Of a DNA stretch of 64,000 nucleotides, positions 34,146-43,182 are shown one piece after another. The first letter of the stretch is position 1, and each line of letters opens with the position of its first letter. This DNA comes from UBA1127 sp034422455 (GTDB lineage Bacteria > Chloroflexota > Dehalococcoidia > Lucifugimonadales > UBA1127): positions 62,001-126,000 of the forward strand of contig DAOUJQ010000023.1 of NCBI GenBank assembly GCA_034422455.1, given 5' to 3'. Below the pieces are notes generated by a model. That model saw only the letters and a program-made list of their open reading frames with translations. It ran no database searches and was not told the DNA's origin. The translations under genes and the position numbers were made by a program.

Positions 34146-35129
34146 CTACCACCAGATCTTGCCCTTGACCCGGCTCTCCAGGTCGCCGTAGTCGGTCGTC
34201 CAGAGGTTGGTGCTCAGGTACTTCCAGCCGCCGTCGGCCAGCAGGCAGACGATGTTGCCGCGCTCCATCCGGTCGGCGACGCGCAGCGCCCCCGCGATGA
34301 CCGAGCCGGAGGAGACGCCCGCGAAGATGCCCTCCTGCTCCATGAGGTAGCGCGTGCTGGCGAATGCCTCCTGCCCCTCGATCATGATGCGGGCGTCCAG
34401 CAGCGACGTGTCCAGGATGGGCGGGATGAAACCCTCCTCCAGGCTGCGGAGCCCCTGGATGGCGTCCTCCGGCGAGGGGACGATGGCGACGACCTGCACG
34501 TCCGGGTTGTGGTCCTTGAGGCGGCGGCCCACGCCCATGAGGGTGCCGCCGGTGCCCAGCCCGGCCACGAAGGTGTCGACCTCCGGCAGCGCCTCGAGGA
34601 TCTCGGCGCCGGTGGTCTCGTAGTGGGCCAGCGGGTTGTGCTCGTTGCCGTACTGGTAGGGCATGAAGTAGGTGCCGGGGTCGTCCTCCAGGATCTGCTT
34701 GGCGACGACGATGGCGTAGTTGCTGCCGCCCGCGCCGTCGCTGTAGGTCACCTCCGCGCCGAAGGCCTCCAGGAGCTGCGCCCGCTCCGGGCTGACGTTC
34801 TCCGGCATGACCACCTTGAGCCGGTAGCCCTTCACCTTGCACACCATGGCGAGGGAGATCCCGGTGTTGCCGCTGGTGGGCTCCAGGACTACCTTGTCGC
34901 GCGTGAGAAGGCCGTCCGCCTCCGCCCTGGCGATCATGTACTTGGCGATGCGGTCCTTCACGCTGCCGGTCGGGTTGTGGCCCTCCAGCTTGGCGTAGAT
35001 GTTGACGCCCGGCTTGCTCAGGTTCGGCAGGTGCACCAGGGGCGTATCGCCGATGGCGTCGAGGATGCCGTCCTTCGCCGACGCTGGGCGCGGCTGTGTA
35101 CTGGGCGGGGGGATCTCCTGTCGTTCCAT
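34146..35129 (-). CDS. cysK: Cysteine synthase family (PLP-dependent)
   Basis: A 327-residue PLP enzyme that makes cysteine from O-acetyl- or O-phosphoserine and a sulfide donor. KLEGHNPTGSVKDRIAKYMI holds the PLP lysine, TSGNTGISLA the phosphate-side loop, and AGLGTGGTLMGVGR the PLP phosphate site. It ends unusually at KGKIWW. It is 13 bp downstream of a MoeB/ThiF-like gene, which is the arrangement of thiocarboxylate-dependent cysteine synthases (CysM type), so the sulfur donor may be a carrier protein rather than free sulfide. Confidence 0.88.
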   Translation of the reverse strand: MERQEIPPPSTQPRPASAKDGILDAIGDTPLVHLPNLSKPGVNIYAKLEGHNPTGSVKDRIAKYMIARAEADGLLTRDKVVLEPTSGNTGISLAMVCKVKGYRLKVVMPENVSPERAQLLEAFGAEVTYSDGAGGSNYAIVVAKQILEDDPGTYFMPYQYGNEHNPLAHYETTGAEILEALPEVDTFVAGLGTGGTLMGVGRRLKDHNPDVQVVAIVPSPEDAIQGLRSLEEGFIPPILDTSLLDARIMIEGQEAFASTRYLMEQEGIFAGVSSGSVIAGALRVADRMERGNIVCLLADGGWKYLSTNLWTTDYGDLESRVKGKIWW

Positions 35130-35142
35130 GGGGCGGCCGGGC

Positions 35143-35967
35143 CTAGTTGGCGGACGCCGAGGGGAGGCCGCAGAAGACCTCGTAGTCGATGAGCTCGGTG
35201 ACGGTGGGTTCCGCGCCGCAGAGGGGGCAGTTGGGGTTCGGGCGGATCTTCACCGTGCGGAAGTCCATCGTCAGCGCGTCGATGAGCAGCAGGCGTCCGG
35301 ACAGCGTGTCGCCGATGCCTAGGATGAGCTTCAGCGCCTCCGTGGCCTGAATGCTGCCGACGAGTCCCGTGATGGCGCCCAGCACGCCGGCCTCGGCGCA
35401 GTTGGGGACGGCCCCGGGCGGCGGCGGCGCGGGGAAGAGACAGCGGTAGCAGCCGCGGCCCGGCAGGTACACCGTGGCTTGGCCGTCGAACATGAGGATG
35501 CTGCCGTCCACCAGCGGCTTGTTCAGCAGGTAGCAGGCGTCGTTGACCAGGTAGCGCGTGGCGAAGTTGTCCGCGCCGTTCACGACGATGTCGTAGTCCG
35601 CGATGATCTCGAAGGCATTCTCGGAGTTGATGGGGGTCTCGTGGATCTGCACGTTCACGTCGGGGTTGTAGGCGTTGATGGTCTCCTGCGCCGAGACGAC
35701 CTTGGGGCGGCCGACGTCCGCGTTCTGGTGCAGGACCTGCCGCTGCAGGTTGGAGATGTCCACCACGTCGAAGTCGACCAGGCCGACCGTGCCCACGCCG
35801 GCCAGCGACAGGTAGAGGGCCGTGGGGGAGCCGAGGCCGCCCGCGCCGACGATGAGCACCTTCGACTGCATCAGCTTGCGCTGGCCGTGGCTGCCCACCT
35901 GGGGCATGATGATGTGCCGGCTGTACCGCTGCACCTGCTCCGGCGTCAGCGCGAACGACGTTGTCAT
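35143..35967 (-). CDS. moeB: MoeB/ThiF-like E1 adenylyltransferase
   Basis: A 274-residue E1-like enzyme that adenylates the C-terminus of a sulfur-carrier protein. KVLIVGAGGLGSPTALYL binds ATP, DFDVVDISNLQRQVLH follows, and the zinc site is CYRC plus CPLCG. No C-terminal rhodanese domain, unlike many MoeZ proteins. The ATG at 35967 (MTTSFALTPEQVQRYSRHI) follows AGGAGGG. It precedes cysK in an operon; no MoaD/ThiS/CysO gene is beside it, so the carrier must be encoded elsewhere. Confidence 0.9.
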   Translation of the reverse strand: MTTSFALTPEQVQRYSRHIIMPQVGSHGQRKLMQSKVLIVGAGGLGSPTALYLSLAGVGTVGLVDFDVVDISNLQRQVLHQNADVGRPKVVSAQETINAYNPDVNVQIHETPINSENAFEIIADYDIVVNGADNFATRYLVNDACYLLNKPLVDGSILMFDGQATVYLPGRGCYRCLFPAPPPPGAVPNCAEAGVLGAITGLVGSIQATEALKLILGIGDTLSGRLLLIDALTMDFRTVKIRPNPNCPLCGAEPTVTELIDYEVFCGLPSASAN

Positions 35968-36049
35968 GGTTGGCCCTCCTGAAGCGCCGCCGTCCCGGTG
36001 TCGCAAAGGCGCACGCCATAGCCCGTCAACGGCGGATTCCTAATTCGCA

Positions 36050-36078
36050 AGTATAGCATGGGGCCCTAACCCCCACAA
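36050..36078 (-). promoter_or_regulatory. Predicted promoter of moeB-cysK
   Basis: On the minus strand: TTGTGG (4 of 6), 17-bp spacer, TATACT (5 of 6). It lies about 85 bp upstream of the moeB ATG. Confidence 0.55.
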
Positions 36079-36167
36079 GGCGAGCGGCTACCGTCGCGGG
36101 GAGTGGGGCTTGTGCCTCCTCGCTATCGTGTGTTAATGTAATTGCACCCATAATTGGAGGGTCATCC

Positions 36168-36365
36168 TTGGCTGGTCAGCCCAATTCACCGGCGACTTTC
36201 GATCAGTTCCTCATCTGGTTTTCTGAGTTCGTGGAGCGCAATGAGCGAGCCCATGGTGACCTCAGGGCCGAGATTCATGCGGCGGAAAACCGGCTGATCA
36301 GGTGGGTTATTGGCACCGGCATTGCAGTTGTCGTTGCCCTTGGCGCGCTCAACCTGCTCGGCTAG
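36168..36365 (+). CDS. Small single-helix membrane protein
   Basis: A 65-residue protein read from a TTG start with GGAGG seven bases upstream. Residues 1-45 are polar with a probable amphipathic or coiled-coil helix (ERNERAHGDLRAEIHAAENR), and 46-64 is one membrane helix (WVIGTGIAVVVALGALNLLG). This resembles the general plan of Bdr/DUF1640-type coiled-coil tail-anchored proteins. The function is unknown. It stands alone between moeB and rplY. Confidence 0.55.
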   Translation: MAGQPNSPATFDQFLIWFSEFVERNERAHGDLRAEIHAAENRLIRWVIGTGIAVVVALGALNLLG

Positions 36366-36419
36366 CTGCTTGCCTGCCCGTTCAAATACGCCACGCTTCC
36401 CTGTCCCGCCAACTTCCAC

Positions 36420-36425
36420 TACAAT
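36420..36425 (+). promoter_or_regulatory. -10 box upstream of rplY
   Basis: TACAAT (5 of 6), with TTCCCT 17 bp upstream as a poor -35 box. It would give a leader of about 30 nt before the rplY ATG. Confidence 0.4.
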
Positions 36426-36461
36426 AGATCTTTGTACTTTGCATGCAAGAGGAGTAGCCCC

Positions 36462-37130
36462 ATGTCCACACAGGTCGCCACGCTGTCCGTCCAGCCGAGG
36501 ACGGTGCTGGGCAAGAAGGTCAGCAACCTCCGACGCCAGGGGATTACTCCCATCCACATCTACGGCGCGGGCCAGGAGCCGCGGGCGCTGCAGGTCGACT
36601 CCCTGGTGCTCCGCCGCGTCCTCACCCACATCGGCCGCAACCGGCCCGTCGAGGTCATGACGGAGGGCACCAGCGACCGCAGCCTCGCCTTCGTGCGGGA
36701 GATCCAGTTCCACCCCCTGACGCTTGACGTGCTCCACGTCGACTTCTTCCGCGTCGACGTCGCCGCCACGACCACCATCGACGTCCCGCTGGAGCTGACC
36801 GGCGACTCGCCCGCCACGCACCTCGGCGGCAGCCTCATCCAGAACCTCCACGCCGTGACCGTCGAGGCGCGGCCGCTGGATGTTCCCGGCTCCATCCTGG
36901 TGGACGTCTCCGTGCTGGACGACTTCGAGAAGGTCGTCCGCGTCTCAGACCTCACGGCGCCGGACGGCGTCACCATCCTGACGGACGGCGAGCAGATGAT
37001 CGCCCACGTCACCGCCCCGGTCGGCGAGGCCGTCGAGGAAGCGGAGCCCGGTGCGCCCGAGGCCCCGCCGGAGCCGGAGCTGGTGGTCGAGGAGGGCGAA
37101 GAGGACGCCTCCGAAGACGAGGAGTCCTAG
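36462..37130 (+). CDS. rplY: 50S ribosomal protein L25 (Ctc form)
   Basis: A 222-residue L25/TL5/Ctc-type protein that binds 5S rRNA. N-terminal L25 domain (LGKKVSNLRRQGITPIHIYG; then VREIQFHPLTLDVLHVDFF) followed by the beta-rich TL5 domain and an acidic Glu/Pro-rich tail. Length is that of the two-domain Ctc type rather than the short E. coli L25 (94 aa). ATG at 36462 with GAGGAG upstream. The next gene (HtrA-like) starts 41 bp later. Confidence 0.93.
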   Translation: MSTQVATLSVQPRTVLGKKVSNLRRQGITPIHIYGAGQEPRALQVDSLVLRRVLTHIGRNRPVEVMTEGTSDRSLAFVREIQFHPLTLDVLHVDFFRVDVAATTTIDVPLELTGDSPATHLGGSLIQNLHAVTVEARPLDVPGSILVDVSVLDDFEKVVRVSDLTAPDGVTILTDGEQMIAHVTAPVGEAVEEAEPGAPEAPPEPELVVEEGEEDASEDEES

Positions 37131-37171
37131 CCGCCGCCGCACCGGCGGTCCACAGCGGGAGGCGCCCGGTG

Positions 37172-38284
<1,113 letters not shown>

Positions 38285-38298
38285 CGCCCATCCCCACC

Positions 38299-38325
38299 GT
38301 CATTCCCGCGCAGGCGGGAATCCAG
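38299..38325 (+). repeat. Dispersed repeat family R2, copy 4
   Basis: Identical over 27 bp to the copy at 25580-25606; it lies 14 bp after the protease stop codon. Its hairpin could also act as an mRNA 3' end. Confidence 0.85.
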
Positions 38326-38357
38326 AGGGGCGAGGCTGGGCGGGGCGTCACCCTCGT

Positions 38358-38387
38358 TTGACACCCTTTCTGGGCGAGGTCTACCAT
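38358..38387 (+). promoter_or_regulatory. Predicted promoter of tRNA-Arg
   Basis: Perfect TTGACA at 38358-38363, 18-bp spacer, TACCAT at 38382-38387. The predicted start is about 12 nt before the mature tRNA. Confidence 0.6.
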
Positions 38388-38405
38388 CGGGTTAGGGCGT
38401 CCCGC

Positions 38406-38481
38406 GTCCCGGTAGCTCAGCGGATAGAGCGGCTGCCTTCTAAGCAGATGGTCGTGGGTTCGACTCCCACCCGGGACGCCA
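38406..38481 (+). tRNA. tRNA-Arg (anticodon TCT)
   Basis: Seven-pair acceptor stem GTCCCGG/CCGGGAC, D-arm GCTC...GAGC, anticodon loop CTTCTAA with anticodon TCT at 38439-38441, T-arm GTGGG-TTCGACT-CCCAC, discriminator G and encoded CCA (38479-38481). It reads AGA/AGG codons. The first anticodon-stem pair (27-43) is a G-A mismatch; the other four pair. Confidence 0.96.
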
Positions 38482-38676
38482 CTCAGCCTTTGCCTCGTTC
38501 GGGGCTGCAAGCCTTCGCAGAAGTCCCCTGTTGCATGGACCGGGACCGTCGGCTCCGCGCGGACGGCATCGGCCACGCCGGGACGCGATTGCAGTGACTC
38601 TGTGCGTCTGCTTATCGACAGCGGCATTTCCCTGGCCGGGTAACGTGAATTGCTGTGCAGCGTGGGAAGGACGCTC

Positions 38677-40365
38677 ATGGTGGACTGTCTCCGATATTTT
38701 CTGGTGATGGCGGTCCTTTCGGGAACCCTGTTGGCTACCTTGGCCGCCTGTGGCCCCGTGGCGATGACTGAAAGTGATTTGGTCGAAGGGAGCGAGACCC
38801 CTGTCGCTGGCCCCTCTGCAACTCCACCTCCTGCCAGCACGCCCCCGCCAACACGTGTGCCGTCCTTTGCCACCCTCCTGACGCCAACGCCTGTGCCGTC
38901 CTTTGCCACCCTCCTGACGCCAACGCCTGTGCTCACGGCCACAGCTGCTCCCACGCCGCTTCCCGAAGCGCAATTGTCATTGGCGTTTGACGACGAAAGC
39001 GCCGGGGCCGGTGTGTCGGAACTGGTCAGGATCGGCTTCATGGTCACGAACGTGTCGCCTGAACGGGCCAGCAATATAACCCTGGCGTTTGAGGTCGGTG
39101 GACCCGCAACGCTGGCGCTTGCCCACCTGGATGAGGGGTCTTGTGCGGAAGCAACGTGCGAACTGGATGCACTGGAAGGCCATTCGTCGGTGACCGGATT
39201 CGTCGTGATGCGCACCCAGCTGGGGTCCAGGGATGAGGTGATTGTAGACGGTGACCTCTCGTGGCATTTCGGCGACCAGGCCGCGGGACTCGTGCATGCC
39301 CGAGTAATCATAGCGTTAGTGGAAGAGGGTTACTTGGGAGACCTGATCTGGGCCACGGGGGTAGATGCGACAGCAGGGAGTTGCGCTGAATTCATTCAAG
39401 TGGGCCCCAAGAGGGTGTATCTGGCCTATGGCACAACCCTCTATTCGTATGCCAAATCCAACGGAGAGGAGATGTGGCAGGCCTTCGGCGGTGGCTGGCA
39501 TTTTCTGCCGGAACTGGCGGAAGGGAGCATCTACGTTGGCGTTTCGGTTCACAGTCCCGTGGCCGAGTATATCCGCTCCCTTGACGCCCTGGATGGGACG
39601 CTTAATTGGGAGCACCTGGTGGACGGGAACCCAAGAGGCTCCGCCGCCGTATACGACGGAAACGTCTTCTACACAGTGAACACTCACGACGGTGATGGCC
39701 CTGCGCGCCGGGACTACCTCATGTCGCTGGGCGCGTCCAACGGCTCACTGGCCTGGCGGTTCCCGGTGGACGAGTGGATCAGCACCTCGGCAGTAGAGCA
39801 TGGCGGCACAATTTACTTTGGTGCATATGGAGCAGGCCAATACCTGTACGCAGTCGATCCGAAATCCGGAGAGCTGAGCCGAAGATACGCGACACATGGC
39901 AGTCTATACCATGCGCCGGACTTCGCCGGCGATAGTGCCTACATCGTCACAGCAAGCAGTCTGCTCTATTCCATGGACCTGTCGACCGGAGAGGTGGGCT
40001 GGAAACACCGGCCGGAGGGTAGGGTGACCGGGACGCCGCTGGTGTCCGGGGGCAATGTCTACGTCCGCGTTCTGGTCGATGAAGACAAGGAGCACCACGC
40101 CATTCACGCCCTGGACGCCGCTACGGGCAGCCTTCAATGGGAATACGCGCCGGGGCAAGCACTGATTCAGCCTTCGGCGTCCGGTGGGCGCGTCTATGTC
40201 CCGTCCTATGGCGCTGTGGTGGCGCTTGACGCCTTGACCGGAATGCCGGAGGGGCATTTTCTCTTCGATTCCAATTGCAGGCCGGTGACCGTCGTCGATG
40301 GAGTCCTGTACGGTAACGCCGGGTTTTGGGGCAGGCGAAACGTATTCGCCATCCAGGTCGAGTAG
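38677..40365 (+). CDS. Lipoprotein with PQQ-type beta-propeller
   Basis: A 562-residue exported lipoprotein. The signal peptide ends in LAAC (Cys25), and a Thr/Pro-rich linker follows. Residues about 100-205 look like an immunoglobulin-like domain (RIGFMVTNVSPERASNITLAFE). From about 215 on, blade repeats with pairs like LDALDGTLNWEH, LGASNGSLAWRF, VDPKSGELSRRY, MDLSTGEVGWKH and LDAATGSLQWEY form a PQQ-like (BamB-like) propeller. It probably binds ligands or partners outside the membrane. ATG 38677 has GGAAGGA upstream. The linker holds a perfect 36-bp tandem duplication. Confidence 0.82.
   Translation: MVDCLRYFLVMAVLSGTLLATLAACGPVAMTESDLVEGSETPVAGPSATPPPASTPPPTRVPSFATLLTPTPVPSFATLLTPTPVLTATAAPTPLPEAQLSLAFDDESAGAGVSELVRIGFMVTNVSPERASNITLAFEVGGPATLALAHLDEGSCAEATCELDALEGHSSVTGFVVMRTQLGSRDEVIVDGDLSWHFGDQAAGLVHARVIIALVEEGYLGDLIWATGVDATAGSCAEFIQVGPKRVYLAYGTTLYSYAKSNGEEMWQAFGGGWHFLPELAEGSIYVGVSVHSPVAEYIRSLDALDGTLNWEHLVDGNPRGSAAVYDGNVFYTVNTHDGDGPARRDYLMSLGASNGSLAWRFPVDEWISTSAVEHGGTIYFGAYGAGQYLYAVDPKSGELSRRYATHGSLYHAPDFAGDSAYIVTASSLLYSMDLSTGEVGWKHRPEGRVTGTPLVSGGNVYVRVLVDEDKEHHAIHALDAATGSLQWEYAPGQALIQPSASGGRVYVPSYGAVVALDALTGMPEGHFLFDSNCRPVTVVDGVLYGNAGFWGRRNVFAIQVE
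38857..38928 (+). repeat. Perfect tandem duplication, 2 x 36 bp, in a lipoprotein linker
   Basis: Two identical 36-bp units (38857-38892 and 38893-38928) each encode VPSFATLLTPTP. The in-frame unit length means that copy number changes would lengthen or shorten the Thr/Pro linker without a frameshift. Confidence 0.95.
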
Positions 40366-40442
40366 GCGCAACCGCGCCGAGGCTGGAACTTCACTCGACT
40401 GAGGCCGCGTAACCCCGTGGCCTTCTGCCGTCCGCCGCCGCT

Positions 40443-40735
40443 TCCCCCACCCTGCCACCGCCCCGTTGCCCCTGTGCGGCGCTCAACACTACCCTTCCCG
40501 CATGACGGGTGATTTGCAGGATCTCAGTTGCCCAATCAGTCCCATCGCGTGCGCTGGCTCTTTCGTCGCCGACGTGGTCTACGACCCTGGTCAAGCGCTG
40601 CGCATCATGGGAGAAACGGGAATTGTTTCCGCTGGGCGCACATTTTCGGCTTGTAGCTGCGATGTGCCAATTTCCCTACAAAACGACTCCCCGCCGGCGC
40701 ACCCCGCAGCTACGGATGATGACGAAACAATTTGG
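40443..40735 (+). repeat. Dispersed element 'B' (three-copy family)
   Basis: Fills most of the 439-bp gap between the PQQ lipoprotein and the helicase. It begins CCACCCTGCCACCGCCCCGT and has GGAATTGTTTC at 40619-40629, TTGTAGCTGCGATGTGCCA, CTACAAAACG and GAAACAATTTGG at 40724-40735, the same landmarks as elements A and C. The palindromic section is 117 bp, against 116 bp in A. One frame reads FRLVAAMCQFPYKT. It ends about 70 bp before the helicase start. Confidence 0.68.
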
Positions 40736-40804
40736 CGCCCGGGACGCCACCGTTCCCCCACCTCACGTCATTCAGCCGGCGCTCCCTGTGCTACACTCTC
40801 CCGC

Positions 40805-43126
40805 GTGGATGTGGAGGGGTTCCTCGCCAAAGTGCGGGATCAGGAGTGGTATAAGGACCAGGTGGTGGACGACCGCGTCGTGCCCGCCCGCGAGGCGGTC
40901 GTGCGGGAGCCTGAGGCTGTGCTGCACCCGTCCCTCGTCGCGAGACTCACAGAACTGGGCCGCTGGCCCCTCTACTCCCACCAGGCGGAGGCCATCGATA
41001 CGGCGCTGGCCGGCCAGAACGTCGTCGTCGCCACGCCGACCGCCAGCGGCAAGAGTCTCTGCTTCCAAGTCCCCGTCCTGCATGACTGGCTGGAGGACCG
41101 ATCTTCGCGGGCGCTATTCCTGTACCCCACCAAAGCGCTGGCCCAGGACCAGATCAAGGCGCTGCGGGAGCTGGCTGGCGACCGGTGCCCGGAACTCGCC
41201 ACTTACGACGGAGACACAAGCACCCAAGAGCGCCGTGCGGTCCGCCAAACTGTGAGAGTTCTTATCACCAATCCAGATATGCTTCACTTTGGGATTCTGC
41301 CCAACCACAAGCTTTGGGAGTCGTTGTTCGCGAGGTTGCGGACGGTGGTTGTTGACGAGGCGCATTACTATCGGGGCGTGTTTGGTTCACATGTGGCCAT
41401 GGTACTGCGCCGACTGCGACGAATGTGTGCCCGCTATGGCTCCGAGCCGCGTTTCGTCCTTTGCTCGGCGACCATCGGCAACCCGGCGGAGTTGGCGGAG
41501 AACCTTACCGGCGAGTCATTCACAGCGGTGACGGAGAGCGGAGCGCCAACGGGCGAGAAGCGGTTTATCTTCTGGAACCCGCCGCTGCTGCAAGGGGACA
41601 AGGCCGTTCCCCAAAACCAGGGCAACCCAGGGGATGTAGGTCGAGTAACCGCACAGAGCGAGTCGGCGAGGCTGCTCGCGGAGGCTGTCCAGGAAGACGT
41701 GCAGACCGTGGCCTTCGTGCGCACTCGCAGGCTGGCGGAAATGGTATTCAGTGCGGCTCGTGAACAGGTGGGAAGGAAGGACGCCAGGCTTGCACAGCGG
41801 CTTGCGCCATACAGGGGCACTTACCTCCCGGAGCAACGGCGGCAGACGGAGAAGGGATTGAAAGACAGATTGCTCTTGGGAGTGGCCGCCACCAACGCGC
41901 TGGAGCTTGGCATGGACATCGGCGGGCTGGATGCGACCGTCCTCACGGGCTATCCGGGCAGCGTAGCCAGCGCGTGGCAACAGGCAGGCCGTGGAGGCCG
42001 TCGCCGTGAGGCATCGTTGGCAGTATTGGTGGCTCGTGACGATCCACTTGACCAATATTTGATGCATTACCCGGAGTTCTTCTATGGACGACCCGTGGAG
42101 CACGCGCTGGTCGCTCCGGAAAACCCCAACATCCTGTTGGCCCACCTGCTGTGTGCGGCCCACGAAGCGCCGTTGACGATGGGCGACGCAGCCTATTTCG
42201 GCACGACTCTGCGAGAGCGTATGGATGAATTGGCGGCCTCTGACCAACTGCATGAGCGCCTGGGGCGATGGCACCTGCACCCGTCAGTCGACCAACCAGC
42301 GCAACGCGTTCAACTGCGCTCGGCCTCGGAGAGTATGTACACGGTGGTGGACCGCGACAGCGGTGCGCTCTTGGAGCAGGGGATCGATGAATCGTCCGCT
42401 TTTTCGCAGTTGCATAGGGGCGCAATCTATCTGCACCAGGGCGTGGGCTATATGGTGGATGAGTTGGACTTGAAGGCTGAGACTGCCGTAGTGCGGCGGA
42501 CCCGTACAAACTACTATACGGAAGCGCGTCACACGACCGACATTCACCTGCTGAAGGACTTGGCTTCCCGATATGTCTCAGCCGGCGTTCACGTTGCGTT
42601 GAGCCTTGTGGACGTGACGAGGCAGGTGGTCGGCTATCAGAAGATTGCCTACCGCAACGAGCAGAGCGTGGGCACGGTGAACTTGGAACTGCCCGCGCAA
42701 CGGTTCCGCACAATTGCGCTGCGATTTGAGGCGCCGCCGGTGACGGTAGAGGACATCCTCAACCGCAAGGGCGACTTGGCGGGCGGGCTCCACGCCGCCG
42801 AGCACGCGGCCATCGGCGTCCTGCCGCTTTTCGCCCTGTGCGACCGCGCCGACATCGGCGGGGTGTCGACGCCGATGCACCCGGACACCGGCGTGCCCAC
42901 GGTCTTCATCTACGACGGCTACCCTGGCGGCATCGGCATCGCGGAGCGCGGCTTCGAGGCCGTCGAGGCGCTGTGGCGCACGACGCTGCAGGCGGTGGAG
43001 GAGTGCCCGTGCCAGGAGGGGTGCCCCGGCTGCATCCAGTCTCCCAAGTGCGGCAACAACAATTTCCCCCTGGACAAGGCCGTGGCCGCCGAGCTGCTGC
43101 GGGGCCTGCTGAACCTGCGCCGGTGA
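40805..43126 (+). CDS. MrfA/YprA-like DEAH helicase with C-terminal Cys cluster
   Basis: A 773-residue superfamily 2 helicase. Motif I is ATPTASGKS, motif II VDEAHYY, motif III SAT, motif VI SAWQQAGRGGRR, and the C-terminal DUF1998 domain ends with CPCQEGCPGCIQSPKCG, the four-Cys metal site of MrfA. MrfA proteins are 3'-5' DNA helicases in mitomycin-C-type damage repair with an exonuclease partner. The GTG at 40805 is chosen by alignment to the usual start; there is no Shine-Dalgarno site, and a TACACT box lies 8 bases upstream, so the message may be leaderless. Confidence 0.88.
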   Translation: MDVEGFLAKVRDQEWYKDQVVDDRVVPAREAVVREPEAVLHPSLVARLTELGRWPLYSHQAEAIDTALAGQNVVVATPTASGKSLCFQVPVLHDWLEDRSSRALFLYPTKALAQDQIKALRELAGDRCPELATYDGDTSTQERRAVRQTVRVLITNPDMLHFGILPNHKLWESLFARLRTVVVDEAHYYRGVFGSHVAMVLRRLRRMCARYGSEPRFVLCSATIGNPAELAENLTGESFTAVTESGAPTGEKRFIFWNPPLLQGDKAVPQNQGNPGDVGRVTAQSESARLLAEAVQEDVQTVAFVRTRRLAEMVFSAAREQVGRKDARLAQRLAPYRGTYLPEQRRQTEKGLKDRLLLGVAATNALELGMDIGGLDATVLTGYPGSVASAWQQAGRGGRRREASLAVLVARDDPLDQYLMHYPEFFYGRPVEHALVAPENPNILLAHLLCAAHEAPLTMGDAAYFGTTLRERMDELAASDQLHERLGRWHLHPSVDQPAQRVQLRSASESMYTVVDRDSGALLEQGIDESSAFSQLHRGAIYLHQGVGYMVDELDLKAETAVVRRTRTNYYTEARHTTDIHLLKDLASRYVSAGVHVALSLVDVTRQVVGYQKIAYRNEQSVGTVNLELPAQRFRTIALRFEAPPVTVEDILNRKGDLAGGLHAAEHAAIGVLPLFALCDRADIGGVSTPMHPDTGVPTVFIYDGYPGGIGIAERGFEAVEALWRTTLQAVEECPCQEGCPGCIQSPKCGNNNFPLDKAVAAELLRGLLNLRR

Positions 43127-43155
43127 GTTAGCTGTGGCCGCAGACATCCGCCGCC

Positions 43156-43182
43156 CCGTTCGCCCTGAGGGAAATCGAAGGG
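43156..43182 (-). repeat. Dispersed repeat family R1, copy 4
   Basis: CCGTTCGCCCTGAGGGAAAT followed by CGAAGGG. It runs into the GTG start of the next gene, so part of the repeat serves as that gene's translation start region. Confidence 0.7.
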
